Shown: positions 1-11,424 of the stretch, piece after piece | Layout: every line of letters begins with the position of its first letter | How positions within the stretch are numbered: the first letter of the stretch is position 1 | Notes under the pieces: generated by a model | Databases searched by the model: none | The model's input: only the letters and a program-made list of their open reading frames with translations | What the model was told of the DNA's origin: nothing | Made by a program: the position numbers and the translations under genes | Assembly (NCBI RefSeq): GCF_050908995.1 | Contig: NC_135121.1 | Coordinates: 3,658,001-3,722,000 of the forward strand | DNA from: Andrena cerasifolii | Taxonomy: Eukaryota > Arthropoda > Insecta > Hymenoptera > Andrenidae | Reading direction: 5' to 3' | DNA: 64,000 bases

Positions 1-84
1 GACACGGCGGACTGGTTGGGGGCGACAGCTTGCTAAATGCACAACCACCCCGGCTGATTCTAGTCAACGTCTGCATACCATCTA

Positions 85-178
85 CCTGCCTCTGCCTCTG
101 CCTCTGCTTCTGCTTCAGCCGCCGCCCCCCACCCCACCACCACCACCGTCTCTACCGCCGCTGCTGCTACCACCGCTC
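85..178. repeat. Low-complexity CTG/CCG tract
   Basis: Imperfect runs of CTGCCT, CTGCTT, CCG and CCACCA triplets, visible by eye. The open frames that cross it only translate the repeat (Cys-Leu and His runs), so it is not read as a gene. Confidence 0.7.
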
Positions 179-2400
179 GGAAGTGCGGGGGCCCGATATT
201 GTTGTCCACGTGTCAGAATTTCCCCCCGGCAGAAATGTAAAAAAGGCAACGGAAAAAAATGTATATATAAAATAAATGAACAAAAAGGGGATTTGCAGAT
301 GCATGGTATTGACGTGCCGCAACCAACAGTCCATTAACCCCTCGCCAACGGCGGAGAGGTACAACGAACCGCCGAAAACCACTTTAACTGCTTACCGCCA
401 GACAGCAAAAGCAACGATTTGACTTGTGGATATCGATCCCCTGGTGCTACTTTAACCAGGACATCGGCGGCTCACTTGCCGCAAACGAAGTTAAAAAAAG
501 GTCTCCTCTTCTTTTGTTCTCGATGCTTGACTTACACACTTCAACCTGTAATTCTACATCCTCGTGTACAGATATGTGCGCAGAGTTTTAACCACAGTCG
601 CGACACGGAAATTTGGGACTCACTTGCTGCAGTTTAGATGGTGGGTACTTAAGTTAATAGTTCGCCGCAAAATTACAGTGATCGTTGATATCAAGTCAGC
701 TGAGAAGTAACTTTTATGGTATTATCGAAATACTCGTCTTTACTGTTCCCCTGAAATAATGACGAGCCGTTTCTATGCTCATGAAATTTTCAAATACGTC
801 CGTCCACTCATTGCTGAAATATAGGTACTCGGTTAAATCGGTTATTAGCTGGTTAAAATTGAAAAATGAATTCGCTGAATAAGAAGAATTTATTTTAGAA
901 GGCAGTTAGAGTTTTCGGTAGAAGTAGGAAGGTATAAGCCAGCGAACGTGGAGCATATTTTTTCTGGAATTTATGTAAGTTGTTTATTACAACGTTCGTT
1001 CCCATCTTGTACAAGCCGACGCTCAGGCACGGTGACGTGGTTGATATTAGTACCACGTCAAACTTATAATTGGCGTGTCCCGATCGATATTTTAATTTAT
1101 CTAAGGGGAGCGTTCCAGTGATGCTGTCAGTGCACTTAACGAGTAAGGACAGCTTGCCGAACCGGTGAGTAGAAAATTGAAAACGTGACGCCAGCTATTC
1201 AGATGTCACATACCCATATCGTCTGGGCTGTCAGGAAGTAATAAGTAAAAATAGATCTTTCTCCTTCGAGCACCAATTACTTCGACAATTATCCGGTTTG
1301 CCGTTGAGAATTCCCATCAGAAAATGTTTCTCGTCTTTTAAACGCAAAATGATGGACAGCGAGGTTTCGCGTTTATTTTCTACAACATCAAAAACGAACG
1401 CGTTTTCCTCATTAAAAATGAGAAGGGAGGAAAACGTGAAACACATTTTCCATAAAATTGTGGACAGTAGACAGAACATCGCTGTTAAAATAAGGAAATA
1501 AATTTTTTACTTAGAATAATATTTTAATTGTATTGAGAGGAATTTATTAAAGTGAAAAGAGCGGATCGTTTTTAAATCAGGTCATCGTATATTCGATGTA
1601 AATAAATAAAGTAGCGACAGAGGAATATGTGACGCTTCGTTTTGCGTTTAAAATCAGAAAAATCAATGCAAAATGAATGGGATGAAATGTGATACTTAAT
1701 CGCAATGGAAATAATCTGGTTCGTCGAATCGTTGGCATTGACGGTAATTGTTACGAGATACGTTAAATCCAATGACGGAATTAACGCCTCATCATACTTC
1801 GTTAGTCGCTCATTTGGAGCTCCATTATCTGAATCTGGATAAATAATGTAATAGCATTTACTTAACTGGTACACGTTTGTCGGTTAACACTTCAATAGGC
1901 GGCCGATATTGTACAAGTGTCAGTCATTCTGGAACCAATCGTTGTATCTTTTTGAATCGAATGCAGTTACTGTTTAAGTGCTTACAACTAATTTCATCAT
2001 GGTCGCTTATTCGAGTTCGAGGGTATCGTACAAGCCTACAAGGTGTTTTTTAAAACTCGCACTTACTGACTTTATTTCCGAGCGCTAAAAACAGAATAGT
2101 TTCTACAAACTAGTGTTTATTTACAACTGTTCTGCAGGGTTAAGTCTAGAAAATACTTTTAACGCCTGACTAAAACTTAGAATAATTATTGTAACCAAGA
2201 GAAGTACCCACGTAAATTTTTATCATTTTCAATTACCAATTCCAATAATGTAAGGAGTTATCCTTATCCGTGCTAATATATAAGAGTGAAACGTTGTCTG
2301 TTTGTTCGTCCGTCTTTCACGCCTAAACGGATTTCAATGAAATTTTTAATATACATTAAATACGTCCTAGATTAGATTATACGCTATTTACAAATATGCT
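179..2400. other. Unique non-coding stretch, no gene seen
   Basis: Mixed-composition DNA with only short random open frames on either strand (the longest is about 100 codons at 1572-1874, minus, with no recognisable motif). No inverted-repeat element or transposase relic was found. The last 140 bases (from about 2264) resemble the eroded tail of a dispersed insect repeat, but this could not be assigned. Confidence 0.5.
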
Positions 2401-2407
2401 ATCTAAA

Positions 2408-2433
2408 ATAATAAATAATAATAATAATAATAA
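2408..2433. repeat. (ATA)n microsatellite
   Basis: About eight ATA units in a row, directly upstream of the MITE that starts at 2462. Confidence 0.8.
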
Positions 2434-2461
2434 TTTCCGGGTGAAACCGGGTGACGGGTCA

Positions 2462-2651
2462 ACTATTCTCCCTGTCATTTAAGAAGGAACCCGTTTCGCG
2501 CATGTAGAATGAGCTCATTGGCTCCGAGAAGGCGTTGGTGGGGGCACAGCCAATAGTGGCTTCTCCCGGCACCAATGAGCGTCAACCTACGCAGAACCGG
2601 TGTAAAACTCGTTGGTCAGCAGGTTCCTTCTTAAATGACAGAGAGAATAGT
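2462..2651. mobile_element. 190-bp MITE with ~29-bp terminal inverted repeats
   Basis: The left end ACTATTCTCCCTGTCATTTA is matched in reverse complement by the right end, which reads ACTATTCTCTCTGTCATTTA from the outside. The match runs on through AGAAGGAACC, giving about 28 of 29 matching bases. The core is GC-richer than the flanks. No coding capacity, so this is a non-autonomous element. A target-site duplication was not resolved, so the superfamily is left open. Confidence 0.75.
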
Positions 2652-2662
2652 ATACTTTAAAC

Positions 2663-3477
2663 CAAAGTTGGGCATAATTCGACTAACCTTCGAATAAAAA
2701 TTTCGAATACAGTGAAGTTATTCGAGAATAACGAATAAATTTTTAGTCGACTAAATATGTATTCGACTAAATTTTTAGTCGCTATTCGTTCCTCGTTATT
2801 CGTTATTCGAAGGACCGCCGTGGCGATTAAGCGTCACGAATAAGCCGCATCGGGTCGAGTAGGTACACTCGAAAAGTGTTCCCCTTGCCTCATGATACCC
2901 CCCTCGGTCCGGCCGGGGGCCCTGGGCCTTGGGGCCCGAGCCAGGGCGGCTCGGGTTCTGACCCTCGCTTATACGTGTCGCATATTAAGTCGCGTATTCA
3001 CCTGTGCACTCGTCCCGAATGTGCATTCGGCGCGCATCGATTTTTTGCTCGTTCGGAGCTCAGCACGCGTGCTGCGCGCGTTCGGCGCGCGTTCAGGGTG
3101 GAATGAAATTTGCGGCGTCCATTTCATGGTATTGTTCGGACGCGAATGCTCGCTTTGATGGACCGCCAGGAACGGGATCGACCTGAACGCACGCCGGATG
3201 CGCGCGGCATGCACGCTGAATGCGCGCCGCATGCACGCTGAATGCGCGCCGAACACCGAACGAGGGGGCGAATGCACAGGTGAATATGCGGCTTAGTCGC
3301 CACGACGGTCCTTCGAATAACAAATAACGACTAGAAATTTAGTCGAATAAAAATTTAGTCGACTAAAAATTTATTCGTCATTCTCGAATAACTTCACTTC
3401 ATTCGAAGTTTTTATTCGAGTTCATTCGAATAGAAATGTAGACGAATAAAAATTTATTCGACTAATGCCCAACTCTG
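2663..3477. mobile_element. hAT-type non-autonomous element with perfect 8-bp target duplication
   Basis: The ends read CAAAGTTGGGCAT and, inverted, CAGAGTTGGGCAT. They are flanked by identical direct repeats CTTTAAAC at 2655-2662 and 3478-3485. Terminal CA(A/G)AG and an 8-bp duplication are hallmarks of the hAT superfamily. The arms (about 170 bases each) are built from TTCGAATA and TTAGTCGACTAAA motifs. The core (about 2830-3290) is strikingly GC-rich. Several overlapping open frames in the core have no recognisable domain and look like by-products of composition. No transposase is present. Confidence 0.85.
3198..3250. repeat. 22-bp tandem repeat in the GC-rich core
   Basis: Units starting ATGCGCGCGGCATGCACGCT recur with a 22-base period at 3198, 3220 and 3242 (last unit partial). 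Each unit contains the palindrome GCATGC and CpG-rich sequence. It lies inside the hAT-type element. Confidence 0.7.
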
Positions 3478-3546
3478 CTTTAAACTAGGCAAACAGTTTT
3501 ACAAGACATGTAGCACATTCAGTAAGGAAGAAACATTTTTATATTT

Positions 3547-4321
3547 CAGAAAAAAAGAGTGACCCAAAAAATGAGGCCTTTTTTAGCCTCTTTTTGGTCC
3601 CACGATTTTGGAACTGAATATTGTGCCAAATGATACCTTATGATGAGACATCAATCACAACAAATTTTCCAGTTGAGGTGACAATTAGTTTCTGAGATAT
3701 GGGAGGTCAAAGAAGTGAAAATTCGTTAACGCGTCAACCCATACGCTTCGATGTACGAATTTCTATGTCAGTCCGATAATTTAAACAATTATTTCCAGGG
3801 GATTTGCTGACTCCTAACAGCGAATTTGACCTTAGATTTTCAAAATTCACGAGAAAAAAATAAAAATCAAGAAATATAAATGTGTGTGTAGTGGGTGCTT
3901 TTTTTAATATATCGCCTATCATGTTGAATCGGCCATTGTGAATTTTGAAAATCTAAGTTCAAATTCATTGTTAGCTGTCAGCAAAACTCACAATGTCCGA
4001 TTCAATATGGTTGACGATATTAAAAAAAGCACCCACTACACAGTCATTTATATTTCATGATTTTTATTTTTTTTTGTGAATTTTGAAAATCTGAGGTCAA
4101 ATTCGTTATTAGCACTCGGCAAACCCCCTGAAAATAATTGTTTCTGACGCGTTAACGAATTTTCACTTCTTTGACCTCCCATATCTCAGAAACTAATTGC
4201 CACCTCAACTTGAAAATTTCGCGTGATTGATGTCTCATCATAAGGTATCGCTTCGCCTAAAATTCAGTTCCAAAATCGTGGGACCAAAATCAGGCTATTT
4301 TATGGGTCACTCTTTCCTGTT
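3547..4321. mobile_element. 775-bp foldback element
   Basis: Nearly the whole segment is one long inverted repeat. AAAGAGTGACCCA near 3556 is answered by TGGGTCACTCTTT near 4304. The arms continue through a segment reading TTTCTGAGATATGGGAGGTC on the left. Inner arms flank the centre near 3950 with AGTGGGTGCTTTTTTTAATA and its reverse complement. No transposase. The superfamily is unknown because the target duplication was not clear. Confidence 0.75.
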
Positions 4322-4566
4322 AAAAACTCATATTGCCACTTTACTCAATTTAAGAAAACAACTTTATTTAAGGCGTTGTTATTTGGAAAAAGTTAAATTC
4401 GTAATTCTGAATATATCCAATAACATTTTAAAGTCTCAATTGCAAGCTAAATAGAGGAATTGTGCTTAAGTTGACATAGTCAGGTAAAATGGCATACCCC
4501 TATTACCTTTTCAAATATTCGCGCTAGAAGCGTGATATTGGCGTTCATTCATCCCTTAATAAATGA

Positions 4567-4790
4567 AGAAACCGCACTAGCTCGAAAGCGGATAAAGCGT
4601 GTGATTCTCGAAGATAAGGCAGATGACGAACTGCAGCAAACTTTCGCACAAGACCATGACGATGATTGATGAAACTGATGCAGCATGCATTTACTGTAAT
4701 GAATTGTTTAGCCGATCGAAGCCAAAAAGCACTGGGCATGTTGCCAATTGTGTTCCCGGTGGTACCACACCTTATGTGGCGGAATTCTCC
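4567..4790 (+). pseudogene. Transposase C-terminal zinc-finger tail, frameshifted remnant
   Basis: Read across two frame changes, the plus strand gives an acidic linker (RVILEDKADDELQQTF) followed by a cysteine module with ACIYCNELFSRSK, then HWACCQLCSRWYHTLCGG. The CxxC...WxxC..C..W.H..C spacing matches the PHD/RING-like tail found at the C-terminus of many insect pogo/Tigger-like transposases. No intact reading frame spans it, and the catalytic DDE domain is not visible upstream. Two other tails of this type occur in the window (11,988 and 59,882). Assignment to pogo/Tigger is from the family pattern; the frameshifts are seen directly. Confidence 0.5.
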
Positions 4791-5000
4791 TAAGAAAAAA
4801 AGCAGTTTACCTGCGAATTCTGCACTTACCTTATACTCCATTAAAAATATATATTCAACTATACACATACCTGCTACTGTCAAACCGATTTTATAAAACT
4901 TATTTTTCGGTAGGATTGTTTGGGTTTCGCACGGTACTAGCTCGCATCAATCAAAAATTCACAAATGCCATGCAATGCATATCAATGGCGTACGCAGTTA

Positions 5001-6172
5001 AGGCTGGTTCAGACACGTCCACTGTTTTAGTCGAGTAGCAAGTAATTTAGGAATTTAGCGTGTGTGGACACTAAAATTTAGGGATATACTTCCGAATGGC
5101 CCCAGTGACCGATCGACATGAGGCTTGAGGGGATGGGTGGGGAGGGGATGGGGACCCTAAATTTAAAATTGTAGCTTCGGGAATTTATTAGTTTCCGAAA
5201 TATTAATAAAAAATTATTGTTAATTTTTTTTTACAAATTATTTTTTTGAACTGTATATACGTAGCCCTAACAGGGTTTCATCCTGCCCTACCCCCAATTT
5301 GTCCTACGGACAGCTGGACACTTCCCCTTACCTCCGCGTGCCCCTCAAGCACTTAAATGGCAAGTGTATTTAGCTAAAATTCAAAGCCAATTTTCTCGAA
5401 AACGAAGCGCGATATTAAAAAATTGTATTCTATATTTTCGTCTTATTTTGGCCTGTACAATCACCCCCTAGAGTATTGCCTATCTATAAAGTAATAGGTA
5501 TTCACCCTGTATAATAGTTCAAATCTCCAAACTTACATCGCTTTACGCGCCTCCCGGACTAATCTAGCTCCAACCAATACTAATATCCAGAACAAGTTGG
5601 AAAGTGAAATGCGTAATGTCGGAATAAGTCAACAGAAATACTAAAAGTTTTTATTAATATCTCGTAAACTAATAAATTTCCGAAGCAACAATTTTAGATT
5701 TAGGGTCCAAACACCCTCCCCACCCCTCCCCACAAACCTTGTTTCGATCGGCCACTGGGGCCATGTGGAAGTACAGCCAAATTTAGTCGAGTAGTTTAAT
5801 AAAACAATGGTAAATTACTGAATTACTCGCTACTCGACTAAATTACTGGACATGTCTGTTCCAGCCTGATGAATCATGAACACGTGACCGCGGCCATATT
5901 GAATTTTAGTTCGAAAAAATTGGAACTGCCTAGGTGGCAGTTGAAGCACTGTTCCAAGATCGGCCACTGGAGCCATTCGGAAGTACAGCCAAATTTAGTC
6001 GAGTAGTTTAATAAAACAATGGTAAATTACTAAATTACTCGTTACTCGACTAAATTACTCGACGCGTCTGTTCCAGCCTGATGAATCATGAACACGTGAT
6101 CACGGCCATATTGAATTTTAGTTCGAAAAAATTGGAACTGCCTAGGTGGCGGTTGAAGCACTGTTCCAAAAT
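5001..6172. mobile_element. Foldback element with a duplicated right arm
   Basis: The left arm begins GGCTGGTTCAGACACGTCC near 5001. It is matched in reverse complement near 5850-5868. The inner arms carry the paired stretches around 5090-5230 and 5650-5770 (GATCGGCCACTGG and its partner, then the run beginning TTTAGGGTCC). The right arm is then repeated head to tail (see 5746-6169), so the element ends twice. A partial copy of the same family lies at 22,291-22,520. No coding capacity. Confidence 0.7.
5746..6169. repeat. 212-bp direct tandem duplication
   Basis: Two head-to-tail units start with GATCGGCCACTGG at 5746 and 5958 and end with GCACTGTTCCAA. They differ at only a small number of positions by eye, so the duplication is young compared with the divergence of the two arms of the parent foldback. 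Confidence 0.85.
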
Positions 6173-7522
6173 CGCAAATGGGAGTGGCAGCCCCCTGGTA
6201 TTACCACAACACTGTACCTTTACGATCATTCGATAATTGGCTGCAACACTGTATCTTTACGAAGGGGGAAAATATGAAAGTTGCAAATGAAAGTAGTAAT
6301 AATTTATAGAATTATGAAGCCTCCAATTTGTACATGCTTATCTTAAAAGTAATCTTCCTTGAATCATACTGCAAGAATTTTTGGAATCCCGCACCTGTTG
6401 AACAGGCAATTTTCCTCTGACTTGCTAATGAGGAGAGACTACATAATTATGATTCTCAAGCGTTTCCAATATTCGCACATCCAAACGATGTCGTTTACGT
6501 TATAAGATCCTCGTTAAATCTTAACACATTTCAGCAACCACGTCCATTTATCTCACAGTAGAAAATGCGCGAAATTAGTAGCTACATGTTTTACACTGTA
6601 AAACGTCTTGCATCTTAAATTGATCGCAACGTACAATTACTTTCAAAATAATTTTTTATGCAATTCAAGAAGTATAGAAACCACAATGAATATCACACGT
6701 GCAGAGCTGTGCACAGAGGTGCAACGTTCGTTTTCTCCACCAAACTTTCTATTCAAATTGTTTGTATAAGTGCCGTTGTATTCTTCGAGGCTTAAGAAAA
6801 AATGCTGCTGTAAGAAAAATTTCCGGTAGAATGCAAGTGAAAGTTGTTACAGTCGGAAAGAAGTTTTCGACACGCGTGCTGATACGGGCATAAGAAGTTT
6901 CATTAAAAATCGAGGGCGAATACATGAGCGGTGGTTTCTTGCCGAGTTAGGAACGAAGATCCTCCCCTCCCGGCTGGAACACCTACGTTTTGACCGAGCC
7001 ATTAATTACCTTTATTGAGCTTCTGTGCCGGCCTCGGTCGTACTTGTCGATCGGCCCTATCACTGCCAATCAATCTCGAACGCAACAGCTGTGGGGCTTC
7101 GTCAAACGTCCCGACGAAATCAGCCAATCTACCGCTGGACAATGGGCCAGCATGATTCGATCGTGTCTCGGCGGCTTTGCATCAACTGACCGCCCCCCCC
7201 CCCTCCCTCTTTTCTTTGCTCCAACATCTATACGCCGCCGTTCCGAGAACGCTTTCACAATTCCTTCTTCGTCTTTTTACACCGACCGGAGACGATGAAC
7301 GCCGGTTGATACAACTCTCCACGAGACTCAAACATTAAATGAAAATGATCGTGTACGCGGTTTCAGATGGGACAGGGCGCAGGACGAATAGCGGGCTTCG
7401 TTCAAACCCCGGCCAACAATTTCTAGATTCTGAGCAGAATGCGCTGTCAAGATATTTTCATAATAATAATTTTCATCTCCCTTTCGAGTGTGTAGTATAT
7501 ATGCTCTGTTGATTCTTGTTGA
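6173..7522. other. Non-coding stretch, no gene seen
   Basis: No domain-bearing frame on either strand. A 102-codon plus frame at 6990-7298 is low complexity towards its end (poly-C at about 7193-7205) and shows no motif. No paired inverted repeat was found. Confidence 0.45.
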
Positions 7523-7524
7523 TA

Positions 7525-8482
7525 ACACTGTTCCACAAAATTGAACTTTTTTTCTGTTCTGTAACGCAAACCCTTTGTCGCCATCACCCTCAGTTTTCGA
7601 GAAATTCGATTTTGAAAAAAATTTAAATTTTTAACTTTGAAATTAAATTTTTATTCGATTGCCTCGAAGCTTCGCGAACACAACGATATAAGTTATTATT
7701 GAATTATAAGCATTTAAATATGTTTAAACAACGATCAAATGGAAAGGGACACCTGAAATGCACCAATTTTTGCAGATATCTTGCTATATATTTCAAAAAC
7801 TAAGGGTCGAGGAGGAAATCTGAATATTCCACGAGATGCAGCAGAAAATTTACTTTCGGAAACCACTAACAGAAGTGGTAAGTCACGTTTTGTTTTCAAT
7901 ACAGAAGCGAAAGAGTTTGGCAAAACGTGCGGCGCGGACAGTGGTAGTCACGCGCGTTATGCGGTTCTCTGACGCTGAGCGGCCCACGCACCGCCATTGA
8001 CTACCACTGTCCGCGCCGCACGTTTTGCTAAACTCTTTCGTTTCTGTATTGAAAAGAAAAGGTCTTTTACCACTTCTGCTGACGGTTTCGGGAGGAAAAA
8101 TGTCAGCTGCATCGCGTGGAATAGTCAGATTTTCTCCTAGATGCTTAGTTTTTGAAATATATAGAAATATATAGGCAAAAATTGGTGCATTTCGGGGGTC
8201 CTTTTCCATCTGATCGTTGTTTAAACATATTTAAATGTTTATAATTCAATAATAACTTGTATCGTTTTGTTCGCGAGGGTTCACAGAATCATTTTACGGA
8301 GCAAGCAATCGAATAACTATTACTGTTTGAACACAAAAGATAATCAAAGTTGAAAATTTACATTTTTTTTTTCAAAATCGAATTTCTTGAAAACTGAGGG
8401 TGACGGATTCGCTTTCAGCGCGCAAATATCTATAAGAAACAGCTATTGAATGTTACAGATCAAAATGACTGTTGGACAGTGT
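7525..8482. mobile_element. Foldback family A, copy 1 (TA target site)
   Basis: A 958-bp near-palindrome flanked by TA at 7523-7524 and 8483-8484. The ends read ACACTGTTCCAC and, inverted, ACACTGTCCAAC. The arms are about 440 bases each and meet near 7990 at a CpG-rich spacer between AGTGGTAGTCA and TGACTACCACT. Related copies are at 39,658-40,585, 54,171-56,268 and, as a single arm, 58,571-59,049. The TA target and TIR length suggest a Tc1/mariner-type MITE; no transposase is carried. Confidence 0.85.
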
Positions 8483-8484
8483 TA

Positions 8485-10346
8485 TGAGAATTTATAGGTA
8501 ACAAGCATGGAGCACCTAATATTAATCTGTACCTGTTACGGCCAATTTTATTGTCAGAAGAAATGTGAGACGATTAACGACTATTTCATTGAACATAGGA
8601 ACGTGCAAACAAGGTTCATTTATTTTTAGGTAGATCCGGAAACTCTTTTCGCATTTTACATGAGTAGGTGTTTTACAAGTCTGCAAGGGAGTTGTGCCTA
8701 AGATGGCATACTTGTTGTACGGAGGCCATGTCTTAAAAATTAAAGGTGGTATAAAATAAAACCAACACTGTCTTTTTATCTGTTTATTAATTCAACATAA
8801 AAGATCAGTCTCATTAACTCACAGATAATAGCAAAAATAAGAAAAATAAAAAACCACATAGGTACATGTTCATCTGGGTAAGTTAACACACGTCAGTATA
8901 AGATCGACCCTGGTTAATACACAACAACATGATTGTTCAAATATAATGATATTATTTTAACGAAACGAAAATAATTTTGCAAGTAATAATAATCAGATAA
9001 CAACTACCAACATCACAATAACCAAAAGATTATTGAGATAGCAAATTGATAGATTGGAAGCAAAATTGCACAAGTACTTAAAGGTAACTGATGATACTTT
9101 TCTTTATACGAAAGTAGAATCGATGTTACATTGTAGAAGGGCGTTTAATCTCGAAAAGCTAAGCGAATCGGAAGATAATGTGCAGCCAAATATCAAGTTG
9201 CTTCTTTTTCAATACTTCTCGATTATATTAAGTAATAACTATTTTACTAACACCACAATATTAACCAATAATCATACGCACTTATTGGTAATAGACTTGT
9301 TAATAATTTTAAAACTATGTTTAAAATATAAAAATATTTATTTTACACAACAGTATACCTAATAATGTTTAGCGAAAGTAAGGAGCACAGACCGAAACGT
9401 TAACCGCCCATCCTTTATTCAATATGTAAACGTTTGAAAAAATATACAGTTCTAGTTTAACACATGTTATTAAAGCGGTACGAATAATAATTGATTTTTC
9501 ACGTGAACATTGCGGTCAACTTTTTCCAAATAGTTGATTTCCTTCTTTCCAATTCCTAAGGCACGTTATGCAGATCGTAGGTAGATACAACTTGTTTACT
9601 CCTCGCCAATTTTTTGCTAGCTTTCCGGTACCTTGCACACGATATAATATGATTAGAAAAAAACATCCCACATGCATGTTTCATTATTTTATTATAATAC
9701 TTGATACAATCAAACTGCAATAATGACTGCCGGGTTTAATTTCTTTCCTTTCGTGTATAATCCCTTCTTTCAGGGTTTTAAAACGATTTAACCTGTCTTA
9801 CCAAAGCGAATCATATTTTTTTGTTCATTTTTTTGCCGAATGATATGAATTTCTGATAATTCATAATGCCAGTTTATATGGTTGGAAATTCTTGCACCTA
9901 TCTTTAAATCTTCACAGCGAACATTTCTAGAAAAAGTAACGGCAAGTTTCTCGCTGCTTAATGCTATTAACTTGATTAATTACGTTTTCTACGAGAATCG
10001 AATTTTTGCAAATTATTCCAATTCAACTTATCCATTGCCTTGTGACACAGAAAAAGGAAGCAAGTAGCTTGTTATTTGGTACAAAAAGATTGTGGGATTC
10101 TAAAGTTAATATATGTATGTACTATAGTGAAAATAAGTTGTAAACGATTTCTTTCTAATTTTAGTATAATTTATTAGTGAAAATACATTAGCAGCGAAAT
10201 GAAACAGACAAAATAATTGTCATAAAAAATTCCGATAATGACACTGGGATATCAACGGAGCACACAGTAAGGTTAAGATACTTTATGTTACACAGTAACT
10301 AGTGAAAAACTTACATTACTGCGTAAGAACGTAAATCGCAAGTCAC
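8485..10346. other. AT-rich unique non-coding stretch
   Basis: AT-rich sequence with scattered short frames of no recognisable content (102 codons at 9054-9362 plus is the longest). No inverted-repeat pairs or tandem arrays were detected. Confidence 0.45.
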
Positions 10347-11366
10347 ATATGAGTTATTCCACGTCAAAACGAATAGGTAAAAAATTTAGTTTCACCGAAT
10401 CTCTTAAAAATTACAGCTTTTCTCGATAACCTTGCAAAAACAAAGTATACTGAATCTCAACGGCGTATGTCAAATAGTTTTCGAAATATTAATGTTAAAG
10501 TTTCGAAAATTCAAACAAAATCGGCTGACGCGCATCACTTAAACTGTAATATCTCGGTCATTTTTAAAGATAATGCCACCGTCTTGGGTTCACTTTAAAG
10601 CTGAAGGATTGCTTTCTCAAACGGTATATAGAATATTTTGTTTATTGTTAACAAACTTAACAGTAATCGATGTCAAAGTTTCAAATCGCGATTTGACGGC
10701 GTTCCCACTCACAGTCCGGTTTGAAAAAAATACCATTCGATTCGTTAAGTCTTCAGCTAATAAATGCCTTTTTCAAAAAAGTGGAGAGATTTCGGGAACA
10801 GTTTATAAAAAAATAAAACTTACGATAGTGCACAGCGCTTGGAACTGCACGGATCCTCATGGTCAGTCCGCACAAAAGCGTTTTAAAAACAATAGCCTAG
10901 CGTAGGAAAGTATTTATATACGCTGGGTTAAAACAAATTTTTCTTTCAGTGTTTTCTGTATTCTCGAGAAAAATAGTCGGAATATCTGCTCACCATATAA
11001 AAGATTAGCAATAGTAGATAAGCTTAAGCTAATAGTGGATAGCTTAAAAAACTTAAATTTATTAACAATAAACAGAATATTCTATATACGATTTGAGAAA
11101 GTATTCCTTCAGCTTTAAAATGAACCCAAAACGGTGGCATTATCTTTAAAAATGGCCGAGATATTACAGTTTAAGTGATGCGCGTCAGCCGATTTTGTTT
11201 GAATTTTCGAAACTTTAACATTAATATTTTGAAAACTATTCGACACAGGCCGTTGAGAGTCAGTATAATTTGTTTTTGTAAGGTTATTGACAAGTGCTGC
11301 AATTTTGAAGAGATTCGGTGAAACTAAATTTTTCACCTATTCGTTTTGACGTGGAGTGGCTCATAT
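10347..11366. mobile_element. Foldback family B, copy 1
   Basis: The left arm (about 10,347-10,690) starts ATGAGTTATTCCACGTCAAA. The right arm (about 11,040-11,366) is its reverse complement, ending GACGTGGAGTGGCTCAT. Shared markers in the arms are AATCGGCTGACGCGCATCAC and GATAATGCCACCGT. The about 350-bp spacer is shared with copy 2 at 15,105-16,128, where it lies in the opposite orientation. Frames inside the arms (such as 10,573-10,905) have no recognisable domain. Confidence 0.8.
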
Positions 11367-11424
11367 ACGACTCATATGAAATATGCAAAAACCTGTTGAT
11401 GTGCATATATAGCAGAGAGTCGTA

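Noticed and set aside
2264..2460. Stretch resembling the tail of a dispersed Helitron-like insect repeat
   Set aside because: The resemblance (CACGCCTAAACGG, GGGTGAAACCGGGTGACGG) is from memory only, and no CTRR-type end with hairpin was found.
3004..3323. Overlapping frames in the GC-rich core of the hAT-type MITE
   Set aside because: They come from CpG-rich tandem repeats, conflict with one another and contain no transposase motif.
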